Positions 45,991-58,650 of a stretch of 64,000 nucleotides of DNA are shown here, piece after piece. The DNA is from Mauremys mutica. Its lineage: Eukaryota > Chordata > Testudines > Geoemydidae. The position numbers were made by a program, and so were the translations under genes. Under the pieces are notes generated by a model. The model did not search any database. It saw only the letters and a program-made list of their open reading frames with translations, and had not been told where the DNA came from. The DNA is taken from assembly GCF_020497125.1 (NCBI RefSeq), contig NC_059077.1, positions 33,493,340 through 33,557,339 on the forward strand, read 5' to 3'. Positions within the stretch are counted from its first letter, which is position 1. Every line of letters begins with the position of its first letter.

Positions 45991-46470
45991 GCTGGGCCTG
46001 CAGAGTTGCCAGGAAATAAACATGTTCACACTGCCACATAGTAGCAGCTTGTGCTCCCTTACACATGACCCGCTGGGGGCAAAGATCACAAGTAGTCCTG
46101 ATTCAAGGGGTTTGTCAGACTGCAGAATCACGGTCCCTGATTGGCTCCCCACCCTGTGTAAACCCAAAGGCTTTCTGGGAAGTATCCAGAGAACAGTGTG
46201 GATTGCTAGCTAGTTGCCATGACCACCTGGCATTCTCTCTCCCTGAACAACTTGGATTGACCTCAGATCTGACTTGACCATGACCCCTGCTTGAACCCCA
46301 GACCACCCACATGGACCCTGGTGCTTGGTATTGAATCTCAGTTTGATCCCTGACCTGCCTCTGGCTCGGTCCTTTGGCCTTACTGTTGACCCTGATACTG
46401 ACTCTGAACTCTGGCAGTTGCTCCTGCCTACCAAGCTCCTGCCACTAGTCCCACCTACCTTTGGCCAGAG
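45990..46470. mobile_element. Insertion in the LINE, LTR-like
   Basis: Text rich in cctgacctgcctctggctc, gaccctgatactgactctg and ccttgaccatgacccctgc separates two collinear parts of the LINE reverse transcriptase. It resembles chelonian LTR U3 or U5 text with degenerate ctgaccctg repeats, but its ends are not clear. Confidence 0.45.
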
Positions 46471-46474
46471 TCCT

Positions 46475-47150
46475 GAAATGCATACATTCCTCCCCTTATC
46501 CCTAATACACCTACTTTGTAAAAAAGCCTTCCCTCCATATGGCTTTTCAATATCTAGTAAGACAGCTATCATGAAACCTTGGTGCATCATACTTTTTTGT
46601 AGTTCAGTGTCTGTTTTAACAATGATCAATGGTTCATCTTCCTCTTCTAAAACCAGTTTTCACCCTTGTCTATACTGCCATTATTTCCAAATAGGCAACC
46701 AATCTTTCATTCACCATTTTCCCCATAATTTTATCCTGAGAGGACAAAAGGGCAATAGATCTATAAGCATCCACCTGTCTGGGTCATTTTCTGGCTCTGC
46801 ATATTCTGACACTTCTAGTTTCACTCTTTTTCCCCCCTATAGTATTATATAGTTCTGAAAGAACTCTCAAACTGCTTTCAGAGAGATATGTAAAGGTTAT
46901 GTTGCATATGTTATCTTTACCTGGGGATATCTTCTTTCTGCTTTTCAAGTTCCTGCATACTAAACCATTCACTCAGCATAGTATCTTCATATTTACCCCA
47001 CTTACATAAGAGTTTATGTTGCTGTTCAAAGACTTGTCTTTTAATCTGAAAGAAAACTGCACCTTGATTTTCATCATTACTTAGCCTCCTCCTGCTCTCA
47101 CTTCCTGGCTTTATAATTCTATCCCTGCTCCTTCCCATTTGCAATTAGTC
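46475..47150 (-). pseudogene. LINE reverse transcriptase, finger region, decayed
   Basis: On minus: VDAYRSIALLSSQDKIMGKM, VNERLVAYLEI, GFRRGRRTIDHC and LDIEKPYGGKAF. The YR.I.LLS...K..E..V..RL block, GFR.GR.T.D and LD.EKA.D are successive reverse transcriptase motifs. Upstream (47144-46917) a basic, Gln/Glu-rich frame may be the preceding linker. Several stops and shifts are present. Confidence 0.7.
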
Positions 47151-48086
47151 TTTACCAATCCCTGGCTCCCCTCCAGCTGCACCATGTAAGGTTAATTGGC
47201 CCCTTCTGGCCCACATTAATCTGCTCACAGCTTGTGTGGGGTGAACACCCCCATCCCAGGTGATCACAGACTAACACACTGTAGAAGTGCCCTGCTTTTT
47301 TTCCATATTTATATATTTGTTTTATTTGTATTACAAATTTGTTTTATTTGTATTTATTATATATTTTGTTTTTGTTTGTTTTGGAGGCACTCAGGATTGA
47401 GGCAGGGGAGAAAGAGGTGAGAGAGAAACTGAGGGGGATGAAAACAGAGAGGCGGAAAAGAGTGGGGAGAAGCATTGTGTACAGGGAGATGGAGGTTGAG
47501 CCTCTGAAAGGCTGTTTTGGTAGCAGATGGGGAGGAATATGGGCACCAAACAATATCAGTGTGACAGATGTGAAAAAATTCCAGAGTCTAAATTTCAGAG
47601 TTGAATTAATCATGGTTTCAAGGGGCCGCAAAAGCTCCCCCTGGCTACACCTCCCCACCTATGTGTAACTGTCAGCCAGAATTTGCCCTAAATGGATCAA
47701 ATAACATACTGCTTGAATCATAATTCTATTATACTACTGTATTTGACTTTTAAGCTAACTTAGAAGGGAATTCATTCACCAGTGCCAGTCCGTGCAACCA
47801 GAAATATGAGTTTCCCTCTAAACTGTTCTTTTATGTGCTGTCCTCAGCAAGATGAATAAATGTTTCAGTAATAGACATATGTAAAGATTTACTGTCACTC
47901 CCTAATTGCTTGATGCATTACATACACTAAGATTGAAGCATAAAATATTTAGCAGTTTAGACCTTATCACTAACATGTTTCATTTACTGAAAATTTCTTA
48001 TAAAGTCTGGAGATTCTCTATTAAGTTCCTGTTTACTGAGTAGAGATGCTGCATACCACATGTGTTTCAAAATATAAGAACATCAT

Positions 48087-49380
48087 TGTGATGTTGCACT
48101 CCATAATGTTTTATGGAAATATGCTTATGAGTGTAAATATGATGTAACTGGAATATGCTTTATGCAAAAGGTCTCTTGTAAGGTATCATTACAAAGCTTA
48201 TAATCTACTGAGTGTGGTCATCCTATTTGTATGTATGTATCATTCTTGTATCTGAAGCTAGAAATATAAAGTACAACTCTGAGGTCCTACTGTATTATGT
48301 GAAGTGTGGGCCACTGATGGTGGTTTAGAATCTTGATGGCTCCCATTGACCAGGACAATTGGTTGCAAATGGCTCTGTTTCCTTGCAAGCCTTCCTGTGT
48401 TCTTGTAAGCTAGCACAGGAAGAGTGGTCTTAGTCCTGGTGCTTTTCCATTTATAAGGGGGGTGGGGATCCAGAAAGACAAAAGATTCCCGCCTTGGGCC
48501 AAAGCTATAAAAGGGGGTGGAAGAGAACAAAGAGGGTCCCAGTCATGAGAAAGCTCCTGCTTTTCAGCTGAGATGCCTGCTGGAACTAACAAGGACTGTA
48601 CCAGGGAAAAGATTGGGCCCAGACTAGGAAGGAGTCCAGTCTGTGTAAGAAGCTTATTGGAACATCTGAGGGTGAGATTTACCTGTAAACAGTTTCTTAA
48701 TGTATTAGGCTTAGACTTGCATGTTTTCATAGAATATCAGGGTTGGAAGGGACCTCAGGAAGTCATTTAGTCCAACCCCCTGCTCAAAGCAGGACCAATC
48801 CCCAGACAGATTTTTACCACAGATACCTAAATGGCCCCCTCAGGGATTGAGGTCACAATCCTGGGTTTAGCAGGCCAATGCTCAAACAATTGAGCTACCC
48901 CTTTTGTTTTATTTTGCTTGGTAACTTACTTTGTTATGTCTGTTATTACTTGAAACCACTTAAATCCTACTTTTTATACTTAATAACATCACTTTTGTTT
49001 ATTATTGAACCCAGAGTAAGTGATTAATACCTGGGGGAGCAAACAGCTGTGCATCTCTCTCTATCAGTGTTATAGAGGGTGGACAATTTATGAGTTTACC
49101 CTGTATAAGCTTTATACAGGGTATAACAAATTTATTTGGGATTTGGATCCCACTGGGAGCTGGGTGCTGGAGATAGGTGACCTGCTGAGCAGTTTTTAGT
49201 TAAAGTCTGCAGCTTTGGGGGCGTAGACCAGACCTGGGTCTGTGTTGCAGCAGATTAGCGTGTCTGGCTCAACAAGGCAAGGTTTTGGAGTCCCAAGCCG
49301 GCAGGGAAAATGGGCTCAGAGGTAATTCCAGCACCTCAGGTGACAGTCCCAAGGGGGTCTCTGTGACTGAACCCGTCACA
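48087..49380 (+). mobile_element. Solo LTR, family B copy 2, with a CR1 inserted
   Basis: Begins TGTGATG and ends CGTCACA; flanks atcat (48082-48086) and attat (49381-49385), one mismatch. tataaaa lies at 48506. It is collinear with 38597-39780, including the accctgtataagctttatacagggt hairpin, apart from the CR1 at 48727-48902. Confidence 0.88.
48727..48902 (-). repeat. CR1 3' end inserted in the solo LTR
   Basis: catagaatatcagggttgga, gggacctcaggaagtcat, gtccaaccccctgctcaaag and caattgagctacccc are the reverse complement of a CR1 3' end. It interrupts gcatgtttt...ttattttgcttgg, which is continuous in copy 1. Confidence 0.9.
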
Positions 49381-51354
49381 ATTATTATATACTGGATGGC
49401 TTCTTTTAAATACTGTGGTTGGAAAATGCTAATCTACTTCCAGTCTCCAGAGGTGTCGGATGCTCACAGTTCTATTTACTTCACTAATAACCAATGCTCA
49501 TCTCTGAAAACTGGTCCATAACTACATGGGTCATCCTATCTATGAGCTGCTGTTAATGGAATAGATTGAACCAATGTTTTTAGATCTACAATTAGATAAT
49601 GTCCTTACACTGGCATTGGTCCTTTTCAAAATTAGGCATGCACAATTACACACACAGTTTGCACACACAATTACTGTGATTGTGCATGGAAAATGAATAG
49701 TTGAGCTCCCAAATAGCCAATTATGCCTCTTTGCATATGTTCATGGAATTATCCACTTAGCACATACAACAGTGGTAACTAGAATCACACATTAGTCACA
49801 CAGTTGTACACCTCTAATTTTGAACAGCAGTCCTGTAGAAATGGAAGATTGTCCTCCCGTTTTGAAAATCTAGCCAACTATGCTTTTCTCCCAGAAAGTT
49901 CTCCAAATGTTTCAGAAACTACTGTACAGCCCTCATCCCGCAGTCTATACCCTAGTGGTTCCCAACCTGTTTATTTTGGAGCCCTCACTACCCCTTGGGA
50001 TGGATTGGCAGATGGCTGCCCTCACGTTTCCTCTCCATGTCCTTACATAGTTGCTGCCACCTCTCCTTTTTCCTCGTTTCTTCTCTTTTTTAGTCTTTCC
50101 CTCCCTCTTTGTATATTTCTTCTTTTCTTTCTGCTCTTTTACATTTTTTGATGACTTTTCTTCTACTCTCTGGGTGTCAGTTGTTTCCATCCAAAGCTGA
50201 ACTGAATGCTAAGGAGCAGAGCTCCAGTGGGTGAGCTACTGCCTGAGCCTGCAGGCCTGTACATACGTGTCACTGCAGACAGATACATTGGGGCCTGAGT
50301 AGGAGCAGGGAGGAAAGGTAAGTGGCTTTCAGTAAACCACTTCCCTTATTATCCGCAGATGCATCAGCACATTTCCAGTGTTTGTATGAGATGAGGGGGG
50401 GAAATGGTATCTGGGTTCTTGCAACTTCCTTACCTCTCATGCTGACATGTTCTCTCCTGTGCCCCATGCCTCTCCTGTACTAGTCTAGTGTTTTCCCTGC
50501 TTCGAGAATGCTGCCTTGCACAACAGGAGGTTTGCTTACACGAAGACAGCAGGATTAAGCGTGATTCTATGATTTTGCACTTCATCGATTTCCACCATCT
50601 CTGGCCTGAATGTGGCAATTGTTTAACAATGTACAGCCATGTACAGTCACTCAGCACCTGGCAGGATTGGGCCCTTAACACATAATGACATGTGACCAGC
50701 ATAAAAATACTCTGTGAATGTTAGAGATCAGAATGACATCCGATACACTTGTAGCTGCGACTTTCAACTTTGCACAGAACGTCAGTTAAATGACTGTGTA
50801 CCTTACACTGAAGCTTTTCTGGTATCTGTCTCATACTCTAATTTCTTAACATGCAGGTGTTTTTCCATGCAGTAAGTACTCTGTGTACACACCATTTTGA
50901 ACATGATTATTTTTTCTATGCTGGAAAATGCACTGATGAATCTATATAAGCATTTCCTGGAAGAGATGAGGGCTTATAAACTCAGCCAAAAGAGAATATC
51001 ACGCTGCCGTAATGGGCTACTTTAAACATTTGTTTTAATCAAAGTAACTGACAGGATGAAATTCAGCATCATGAAGATATCTAAACAAGAATGCAGCTGT
51101 GTCCTTAAGATAGGCTGCCCTTTGGTGTTTTATAATGTACTGCATCCTTATATGGTGTAAATACTTTTCTTTCTGTGTCTCTGCTGTATCTTTACAGATA
51201 TCTGCGATTTACAGTGGTCATTGTGTAGCTGTTTGGGGCCATTTAAATACATTTAAAAATATCTACATTCAAACGTACAGTTCTTTCAACACTGCTACAG
51301 CATCTTCTGGTTCTTGATGCTGTTAGTGTTAAGGTAATAAATGAGAAGTTTTCT

Positions 51355-51440
51355 CTGCCAGGTAGGATCTAATGCTAGCAGGGGAAATCTTTCCTGACCC
51401 CAGCAGTGATCAGCTTAGGCCATGAAACATGATATCTGAT
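51355..51440 (+). repeat. CR1/L3-like tail fragment 1
   Basis: gctagcaggggaaatctttcc, tgaccccagcagtgatcag and ccatgaaacatgatatctga match the fragment at 52880-52960. Confidence 0.6.
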
Positions 51441-52734
51441 ACTCTTTGATACTGCATGCCCATTTTTCAAAGGGACCACAACCCAGCCTCTAGTTTGCAC
51501 ACACATAATTTCCCTGAGCCATTTTTGCACATTATTAGTTGTACACACAAATGTAAGAATTTATATACACAAAACAACCTTGAGCTTGATTTCTGCATAC
51601 AAGTAGGATTTTCTGCATGCAAATGGATCATTTGTGTGCACAAAAATTGCTTCCCCGAGTAATTGTACACACAGAGTTGACCATGTACAAATAGAAGCCT
51701 TATGACAATTTAGCTCAGAAAGGCCTAGTGTTTAAGAGGAGAATTAGGGTAAATCCTGGTTTGCCATTGACTTTAATGGAAAACTAAGGGTGAAATTGTG
51801 GCCCCATCTTAACATAGGGCTACATGTAGTTGCAGTCTGACAAAAGTAGGATGAAGAAATTTCACTTTAACAACAGACTTTTGGTTCTGGTTCCTTTAAA
51901 ATCCAAAATTCTGTTGAATATAATATGGTTTTCAGCTATTAAAAAGTGTGAGTTTTGAACAGCAATGATGATAAGCCAGTGCCAATTCCTTTGTGAAAGG
52001 AATGTCAAGCAAAACAAGAATGTCGCGGTCCAAAGACAGGATGCCACTACCTACCTCATTTGTTTACCTGCTGCTTGAATGGAAAGGAAACACTTGCAGC
52101 AGATCCACTTCCTACGCGGGTGCTAAAAAAAGAATAGGTTGATAACAGCAAAGCAATTTTCTGACAAGGGGCCACATTTGTCATGTTTAAAAAAGAAACA
52201 AGCCCCAAACAACCAGATTACTGTATGGTGTGCAATAGTTAGCTTTGCAATGTCTGTTTTAGCAGTTTTAACAATCTTTGGATGAAGCAGAACTTTTAGA
52301 TCATTTCTATAGAAAAAAATCATTGTTCACTTTATTTTAAAACTGTAGTACATTTTCTGGAATATTTTCCTAAAGATTGAAGCCCATTCTGTTTCTTCTT
52401 TTAAAACACCTGGGGCCTCAGTCAGCTTCCATTTACAGTCATAAAGTAACTGCACACGTGGGCCCAACTCACTCTTGTGTGAAAAACAACTTTGTTTATC
52501 CAGTTATTAATGAAATCTATTATTTTTATTAGGTGACTCTATGCCTTCTTGGAGTAATTCCTGCTTAGCCTACTTAGATAAATAAATGTGTTATTCCTAC
52601 TTATTGAATTGCAAAGCGCTGACAACACAGCCTGACACACATGAACATATAGACAACTCCACACAAGAGACAGGGAGAGAAGGAGCTACTGGTGCTCTCC
52701 TGGGTTAAGATTAGGCAGGGCGATCTTTTATAAT

Positions 52735-52990
52735 AAGTTTGTACAGTGTCTGGTACAATGGGCACTTGCACTGGTGCTACTGTAAAACAAATAAAATAAC
52801 AAGTGGATACTAATGCATATCTGCCTTTGTAAAGTGCTTTGAGATCTACAGATGAAAGTATGATATAAATGCTAAGTACGCCTAATGCTGGTAGGGGAAA
52901 TCCTCCTGACCACAACAGTGATCAGATTATGCCATGGAGCATGAGATCTGATAATCTTATTATTTTAGCTTGTGCAGTGAAAGCTGTAAG
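52735..52990 (+). repeat. CR1/L3-like tail fragment 2
   Basis: gtttgtacagtgtctggtac, gctactgtaaaacaaataa, then tgctggtaggggaaatcc and agtgatcagattatgccat. The second half matches 51355-51440. Confidence 0.6.
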
Positions 52991-53943
52991 TGTTATTATT
53001 AGTAACAGAATATATCCTATCCTGCCCTCCTTCGATAATTGAGGGGTGAAAGAAACAAGGAAGAATAGACATTTTAAACTGAGGCAAAATACATTTAAAT
53101 AAAAAATTTGAATTTGCTAATTTTGTAAGTCTACAGTATTTATTTTTCTTTATAAACTCAAGGGTATAAAGCCAAATTATAAAGAAATTATTGGCTCTAG
53201 GCCTCTTAGAGTCTATTAAATTTTCAATTTTAAGGACATTTTTTATTTTGCTAAGCCAGAGCACTGAACTAGGGGCTTGTGTTCACTATTAATTGTGACT
53301 AGCCATCTGGCAGTTATCAGTACATGTAGTTTCCCAAACTATAATTTCTTTTAATTGCTATGACAATGAAGGCCCCTCTGTGGGCGTCTCTTGTTTTTTT
53401 AAAAAAATATTTCCAGTATGTCTTCCCCATACTTACCCCAAAATAAATAAGGCTGTTATTTCCAGCAAATGTGGAGGAATTCTCTTTCCCTTCACATTCA
53501 AAGAATGCTGATGTCAGTTTCTGGCAGTAACAGAGTAAGATACCACTGGAATAATATTTCATCACAGTTTTCTTTGATGGTTCCACATATTGATGAGCCA
53601 ACGGCTGTCTCTGACTTGATGCTATTGTTCAGAAACTACTGCCTTATCCGTCTCTTATGACTCACTTTTGAGCCAGAATGTGCTCTTAAGGCACAGATGT
53701 GTTGGAGATGGTGTAGAGCCACTCACAATACCTCCTGGAGCAACTTGATGTATTGAAGAACCCCCATTCCTATTATACTACCTATCAGGGCCATTTCTAC
53801 ATTAGCAAAAAGCATGTTAACCATGACCAGCAATCATGTTTTTTTTTAAACACAGCTGTCCCTGTCTACACGAACGACAAATTCATGTTCAACATTGTGC
53901 TAGTTAAAATGTTTTAAAAACATCAAGTTTTTCCTAGTGTAGA

Positions 53944-54564
53944 CAGGGCGGGTGCAAGGATGTTTCGTGCCCTAGGCAAAACTTCCACCTTGCGCCCCTC
54001 CTCCCCCGAGCCCTGTGGCAGCTCTTCACCCCCCCACCCTAAGGCGCTCCCTCCCGCAGTGGCTCCCCACCCCCCCTCCGCCCCGAGGTGCCCCCCCGTG
54101 GCAGTTGACCCGCTCCACCCTGAGGCGCCCCGCCCCCGCAGCAGCTCTTCCTGGCCCAAGGAGCCATGTGGCAGCTCCCCGCCCCAGCTCACCTCTGCTC
54201 TGCCTCCTCCCCGAGCACGCCGTCACCGTTCCACTTTTCCCGCCTCCCAGGCTTGCGGCGCTAATCTGCTGTTTGGTGCTGCAAGCCTGGGAGGGAGAGA
54301 AGCAGAGCGGGCGGCGTGCTCAGAGGAGGAGGCGGAGCAGAGGTGAGCTGGGGTGGGGAGTGGTTCCCCTGCGTGCCGCACAGCCCCTTACTTGCTGCAG
54401 GTGGCCCTCCCCGCGCCCCCCTGCCCCAGGTCCCTCCGCCTAAATGCTGACGACGACTGGGGCGGCCGAAGATCCGGCTGCTGCGGTTGCCACCGAAGGA
54501 CCCGAAATGCCACCCCTCAAATGCTAGCGACCACCTAGGTCACCTAATGGGTTGCACCGGCCCT
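53944..54564. mobile_element. hAT-like MITE, GC-rich (about 620 bp)
   Basis: cagggcgggtgcaagg and (inverted) agggccggtgcaaccc mark the ends; tagtgtaga flanks it on both sides (53935-53943 and 54565-54573). The body is a C-rich tract with cctgtggcagctc repeats, which yields long meaningless open frames on both strands. Confidence 0.8.
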
Positions 54565-55299
54565 TAGTGTAGACATGACTTAAAAAGGCAAATTGCACAT
54601 TATGACTGAGACTATTTGCTATAGATTCTAATGATTTAACATTAGAAGCCAATAGTATGCTTTGCACTTCTATAGCATCTCAAAATCCTTTACCTATACT
54701 AGCTAAGAAAATCCCACAACACACACGCTGGTACAGTATGAATGTATGCATCACCACCATCACCACAAGATTAGAAAGCACCAGCTCTTTACGTTTGCAC
54801 AGCAATTCTATACAACTGTTTGGACCAGGCATTCTAAGCGTACGATATCCAATTGAAACCGCAAAGGAATTTTGGCAGGTTGTAACTTGGCTAAATTTGA
54901 ATTTGGCAATGAGATAATCTAACACCCTTCTTCTGCATTTTAACTGGAAGCAGGGGAGAGGGAGGAATCATCTTTATACTGCAATGCTTCCGAAAAGAAA
55001 AATTGGAGCATTCCGATAGGCAGTTTGAAAACTGATTTAACCTCTTCCTTAGAGAGATTAGACCACAGATATGGGTTTTATTAGCAACCAAGTTAGTATA
55101 TTCACAGTAAAGAAATACTGTGCTGAACCTAAGGTGTATGAGCAGGAAAGACTGTAGTAACACTAGTCTAATCTTTGTGGTTAAATACTTGTGGTAGCAG
55201 AAAGTCTGCTTTCCCAGATCTCTTCATCAGCCATTTCATTCAAATCAACAGTTCTAATCATCTGGGTAAATTCACCTGCATTTAGAAAGCTGGAACACT

Positions 55300-55619
55300 C
55301 TGGAACACTTAAGTTCCATAGCAAATTTAAAGTGATGTCTACATTTGCAATTGAACGACAAAACGTTTGTCTTTCAGAGGTGTTAACCCTCCTGCACACA
55401 CCCCGAAAGACAGGTTTTGCCATGACAAGCACCAGTGTGAACAACATGTTGTTGGCAGGAGCGCTCTCCTTCTGACAACGCAAATGCCGCTCTTTGGGGG
55501 TGAAAGTGTTTTGTCGGCAGGAGAGCCGACAAACAGCGGCTACACTGAGCGACTTTGGGCAGCACAGCTGTAGCAACGCAGCAATGTCTCTAAAAGCGGT
55601 GTAGTGTAGACATAGCCTA
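55300..55619 (-). repeat. Harbinger-like MITE fragment
   Basis: The end ttaggctatgtctacactac (minus, from 55619) and the internal tttgtcggcaggagagccgac arms are typical of chelonian TCTACACT-ended MITEs. The left end is not clear. Confidence 0.5.
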
Positions 55620-56847
55620 AGAAAAAGGGACTGTGCTGCTAATTAAGCTGCCACAACCTCTCTAGATAAGGAAGGCCTAGACAGACAGGAAGATGGTATA
55701 GTTGGGTGGGGGGAGCCACGGGACAGCCCATGGGAACTGTGATAATATTTCATGGCTTCCAACCTTCACAGGGGGGAAAGCAGCTGCTATTCCAACCCAT
55801 ACTCTGGAGCAGTCGGTGTGGAAGGACTGTGTTGCTGTTCCCCAGGCTGCCTGCCATTCTGTCACACAGCTTTAGTTCCTGGCATGTAACCTGTTTTTTT
55901 TCTGACTTGGAGGAGGGAGGGGTGAATTTAACTCTGTGTAGGAACGTACCTACCTCTGTGTACAATCCACTTGACACTGCTGTTGAACACTTGCCACATT
56001 TTCTAGTTGGACTTAAAGCCTCAAACGGTTTGACAGGCAAACTTATTTCTGGAAGTATCAGGGTGCATAAAATCTATATCTGATCATCTTTTATATAGAT
56101 ACTAGAACTACGCAGGCGATTTGGGTGTGGCCCAAATTGGAGATTGTCCTTAAAAGAAAAAAAAACAATATTATTTGATGAACAAGGTGTTTTTCTCTCT
56201 ATTTTCTACATGAAAAATGTCAGAGCTTGTAGGTTCTACTTATAGTATTTCCTCTTTGTTTCTTGTAACCTGGCTCTTCAGTGCAAATAGCTCACAGACT
56301 TGCTGCCACAAGCATACCTAACATGTAGAAACAGGAAAGGTTTTTCTTTTTTGCTTCCTTTGACAGTGAAAGGTCAGGGTGCCTTGAGAGGTAAAAGGAG
56401 ATGTGTGGCGGGGAAGAAAAAGAAGACATTAAAACAAAACACCCTACAAAAGTCATGGACCATACTAGCCCCAGGCAAAGCCTCCTCTCAGTTGCTTTGC
56501 ATTCCATGCCCAATCCCTTATTTTTCCCCTCTACTTATGCCTTGATTCTACAATTTGATCCATACAGGCAGACTCTTTCAGGGAAGTCAATGGAGCGCTG
56601 CACTGGTGCAGAAGTCTGCTTGTATGGATGGATTGCAGAGTCAGGGCCTTCTACTGTAAACTCACTGGGCCAAGAACTTGTTTTCTTAGATGCCTGTAAG
56701 GTGCCTAACAAACTATGAGTACTATTGCCCAATTCTTCAAAGCACTTACGTACGTGATTAAATATGTGATTAAGTCACATACTTGAAGTTAAGTATGTAA
56801 GTGCTTTGCTAAATGTGTGTATAAATAATAAAATAATAATATTCTGT

Positions 56848-57785
56848 AACCCTTCTGCCCCTCTAAGTTGGCAGCAACAAGGGCTGGGTTCAGTATCCAG
56901 GGGTTCCGTTTCAATAACACAATGCAAAACTGGCTCGAGCCCCCACCCAGTGACCTGGGACAATTACCTACCACCCCACCGGGCGCCTCTAGGAGGCAAT
57001 ACTTCCTCACTCGCAAGCACAGAGTCCGAGTGTAGCAAAATCCTTTTAATAAAGGAGGGAACCAATGCGGCATCATGTTGGAGAGACACCACAAACAGGA
57101 CTATACACAAACCATAAGCAAAAAACCCACCTCCAAGTACATTTGGCACTGTCCTTTCCCCCTTAGGGTCTTAAGTCCAATCACCCCAAAGTCCAACAAC
57201 CCAAAAGTCTCTGTCTCTGGTCAGTGCCACCCCAGAGTTCAAAAGTTTATCTGCAGAGTTTTACCCCCCCACAGCCTGGGTGGAAATGTGGGGGGGCACA
57301 CACAGGGTGTTAAGGGACACCTTACATGGGCCAGGGCCAACTGCCCCGCTTCTCCATGGAGTTCTGCTGCAGCCTTCACCACGACTGGCTCCACTCCACC
57401 AGCTGTGCTGTTCCTCCAGCAGACCCGTGAACCACGTCAGCCGTCCCCGTAAACCGCTCCACACTGCTCACTGTTCTATGGGCTGCTCCAACATGCTGCA
57501 GACTGCTCCGCTCTGCCAGCCGCTTAGTGATCGATCTTCAGGCTCCCCCACTCAGTGATCTCAGCTCAGTAAGCTTAGCTCTTTTAGTGATTTCAGCTCT
57601 TAGTGGTTTCAGCTTGTAGTAGGGGAGCCCCAGTGCCATATTGGCCCAACGTGAATTCAGGTTAGCAGCCTCTAGATGGACTCCTAAAGGATTCAAAATT
57701 AGCTCTGCTCTTTAACAGTGGAGAGAGGAGGATGTGCAATTGGTGTTCCAGGCCCTCAAAAGGGGCCCATAACATCAGGTACACA
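56848..57785 (-). mobile_element. LTR-like sequence, minus orientation, approximate ends
   Basis: On minus: TGTTATGGGCCCC at about 57773, a run of tgagatcactgag/tgaaatcactaag repeats near 57550-57610, aataaaagg near 57045, and gaagggttaca at 56848. The U3-R-U5 order is plausible, but no flanking duplication was found. Confidence 0.45.
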
Positions 57786-57789
57786 CACC

Positions 57790-58650
57790 AGTCCCCAACC
57801 TCTCTCCATTCACTGGGTTTTGGAACCCATGTCCCTTGTCTAGCAAGTACTATTTAATGTAGGTTGAGTCATTTCTGTCATAAAGCAGTCTCATAGTTCC
57901 TCAGTCACATAATTAAGGTGACAGCACTTTTTTTCCTTCCTGCCCCAATAACAAAGAAATTGGGGATCCCACAGCTATGAAAATAACCATCACAGGCTGC
58001 TGTGTGTTATGCTAAGTGGAGTCGGTTTACCAATGCAAATGCACATTCTTGAAATTCCTTTGCCCACTCCTCATAATTTACCACTGGATGTCAGGGTAGA
58101 GCTCATCCTGACTCTGCTTACATCTCTAAATGTCTAAATTTAACCTAATTGATGTCACTTCTCATGATTATTTAATACCATCAATAGAACTACTAGATAC
58201 AATCTAAATTATATAAAAACAGACAAGCATGTTCATGATAGCAGATAACAATGCTAGAGATATACCTGAGCCACAGAATTTGGATCAGATTCATTATTAT
58301 TATTTTAAAGTAACATCTGGAATTAATACTGATAAGGGAGTAATTATTCAGAGTAGCTTAAGGAGGGAAGTAAAACAAAGAGAAATAGCTTGAAAATGAA
58401 AGAAGGAAAATTTGAGACACACATTTAGGGCCTATTCCAAAGCCCTTTGTAGTCAGTGGAAAGACTCAGTGACTTCAGTGGGCTTTGAATCATGCGCTTG
58501 GTCCTGCACCCATTTGAAGCCAGAAGGAGATTTCCTGAGTAAGGTATATAGAATCACTCCCTAGAAAATTCTTAGCCACAAAGCCAGGCAGGGGGTGGAG
58601 TCATTTACCCAGGACAGTACATTTAGAGGTCATTCTTAAAGAGCACAAGT
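57790..58650. other. Intergenic sequence, nothing recognised
   Basis: No coding frame, known repeat end or RNA gene is visible between the LTR-like block and the DIRS remnant. Confidence 0.4.

Larger units (their letters stand above)
49386..53930. other. Intergenic sequence without a recognised gene
   Basis: AT-rich; a polypyrimidine block lies at 50055-50165. Two related CR1/L3-type fragments are at 51355-51440 and 52735-52990. No frame in this stretch shows a domain I recognise. Confidence 0.5.

Noticed and set aside
46325..46852. 175-codon plus-strand frame
   Set aside because: It runs antisense to the LINE reverse transcriptase motifs and into the inserted LTR-like segment.
53960..54443. 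128- and 142-codon Pro/Ser-rich frames
   Set aside because: They lie wholly within the C-rich MITE at 53944-54564.
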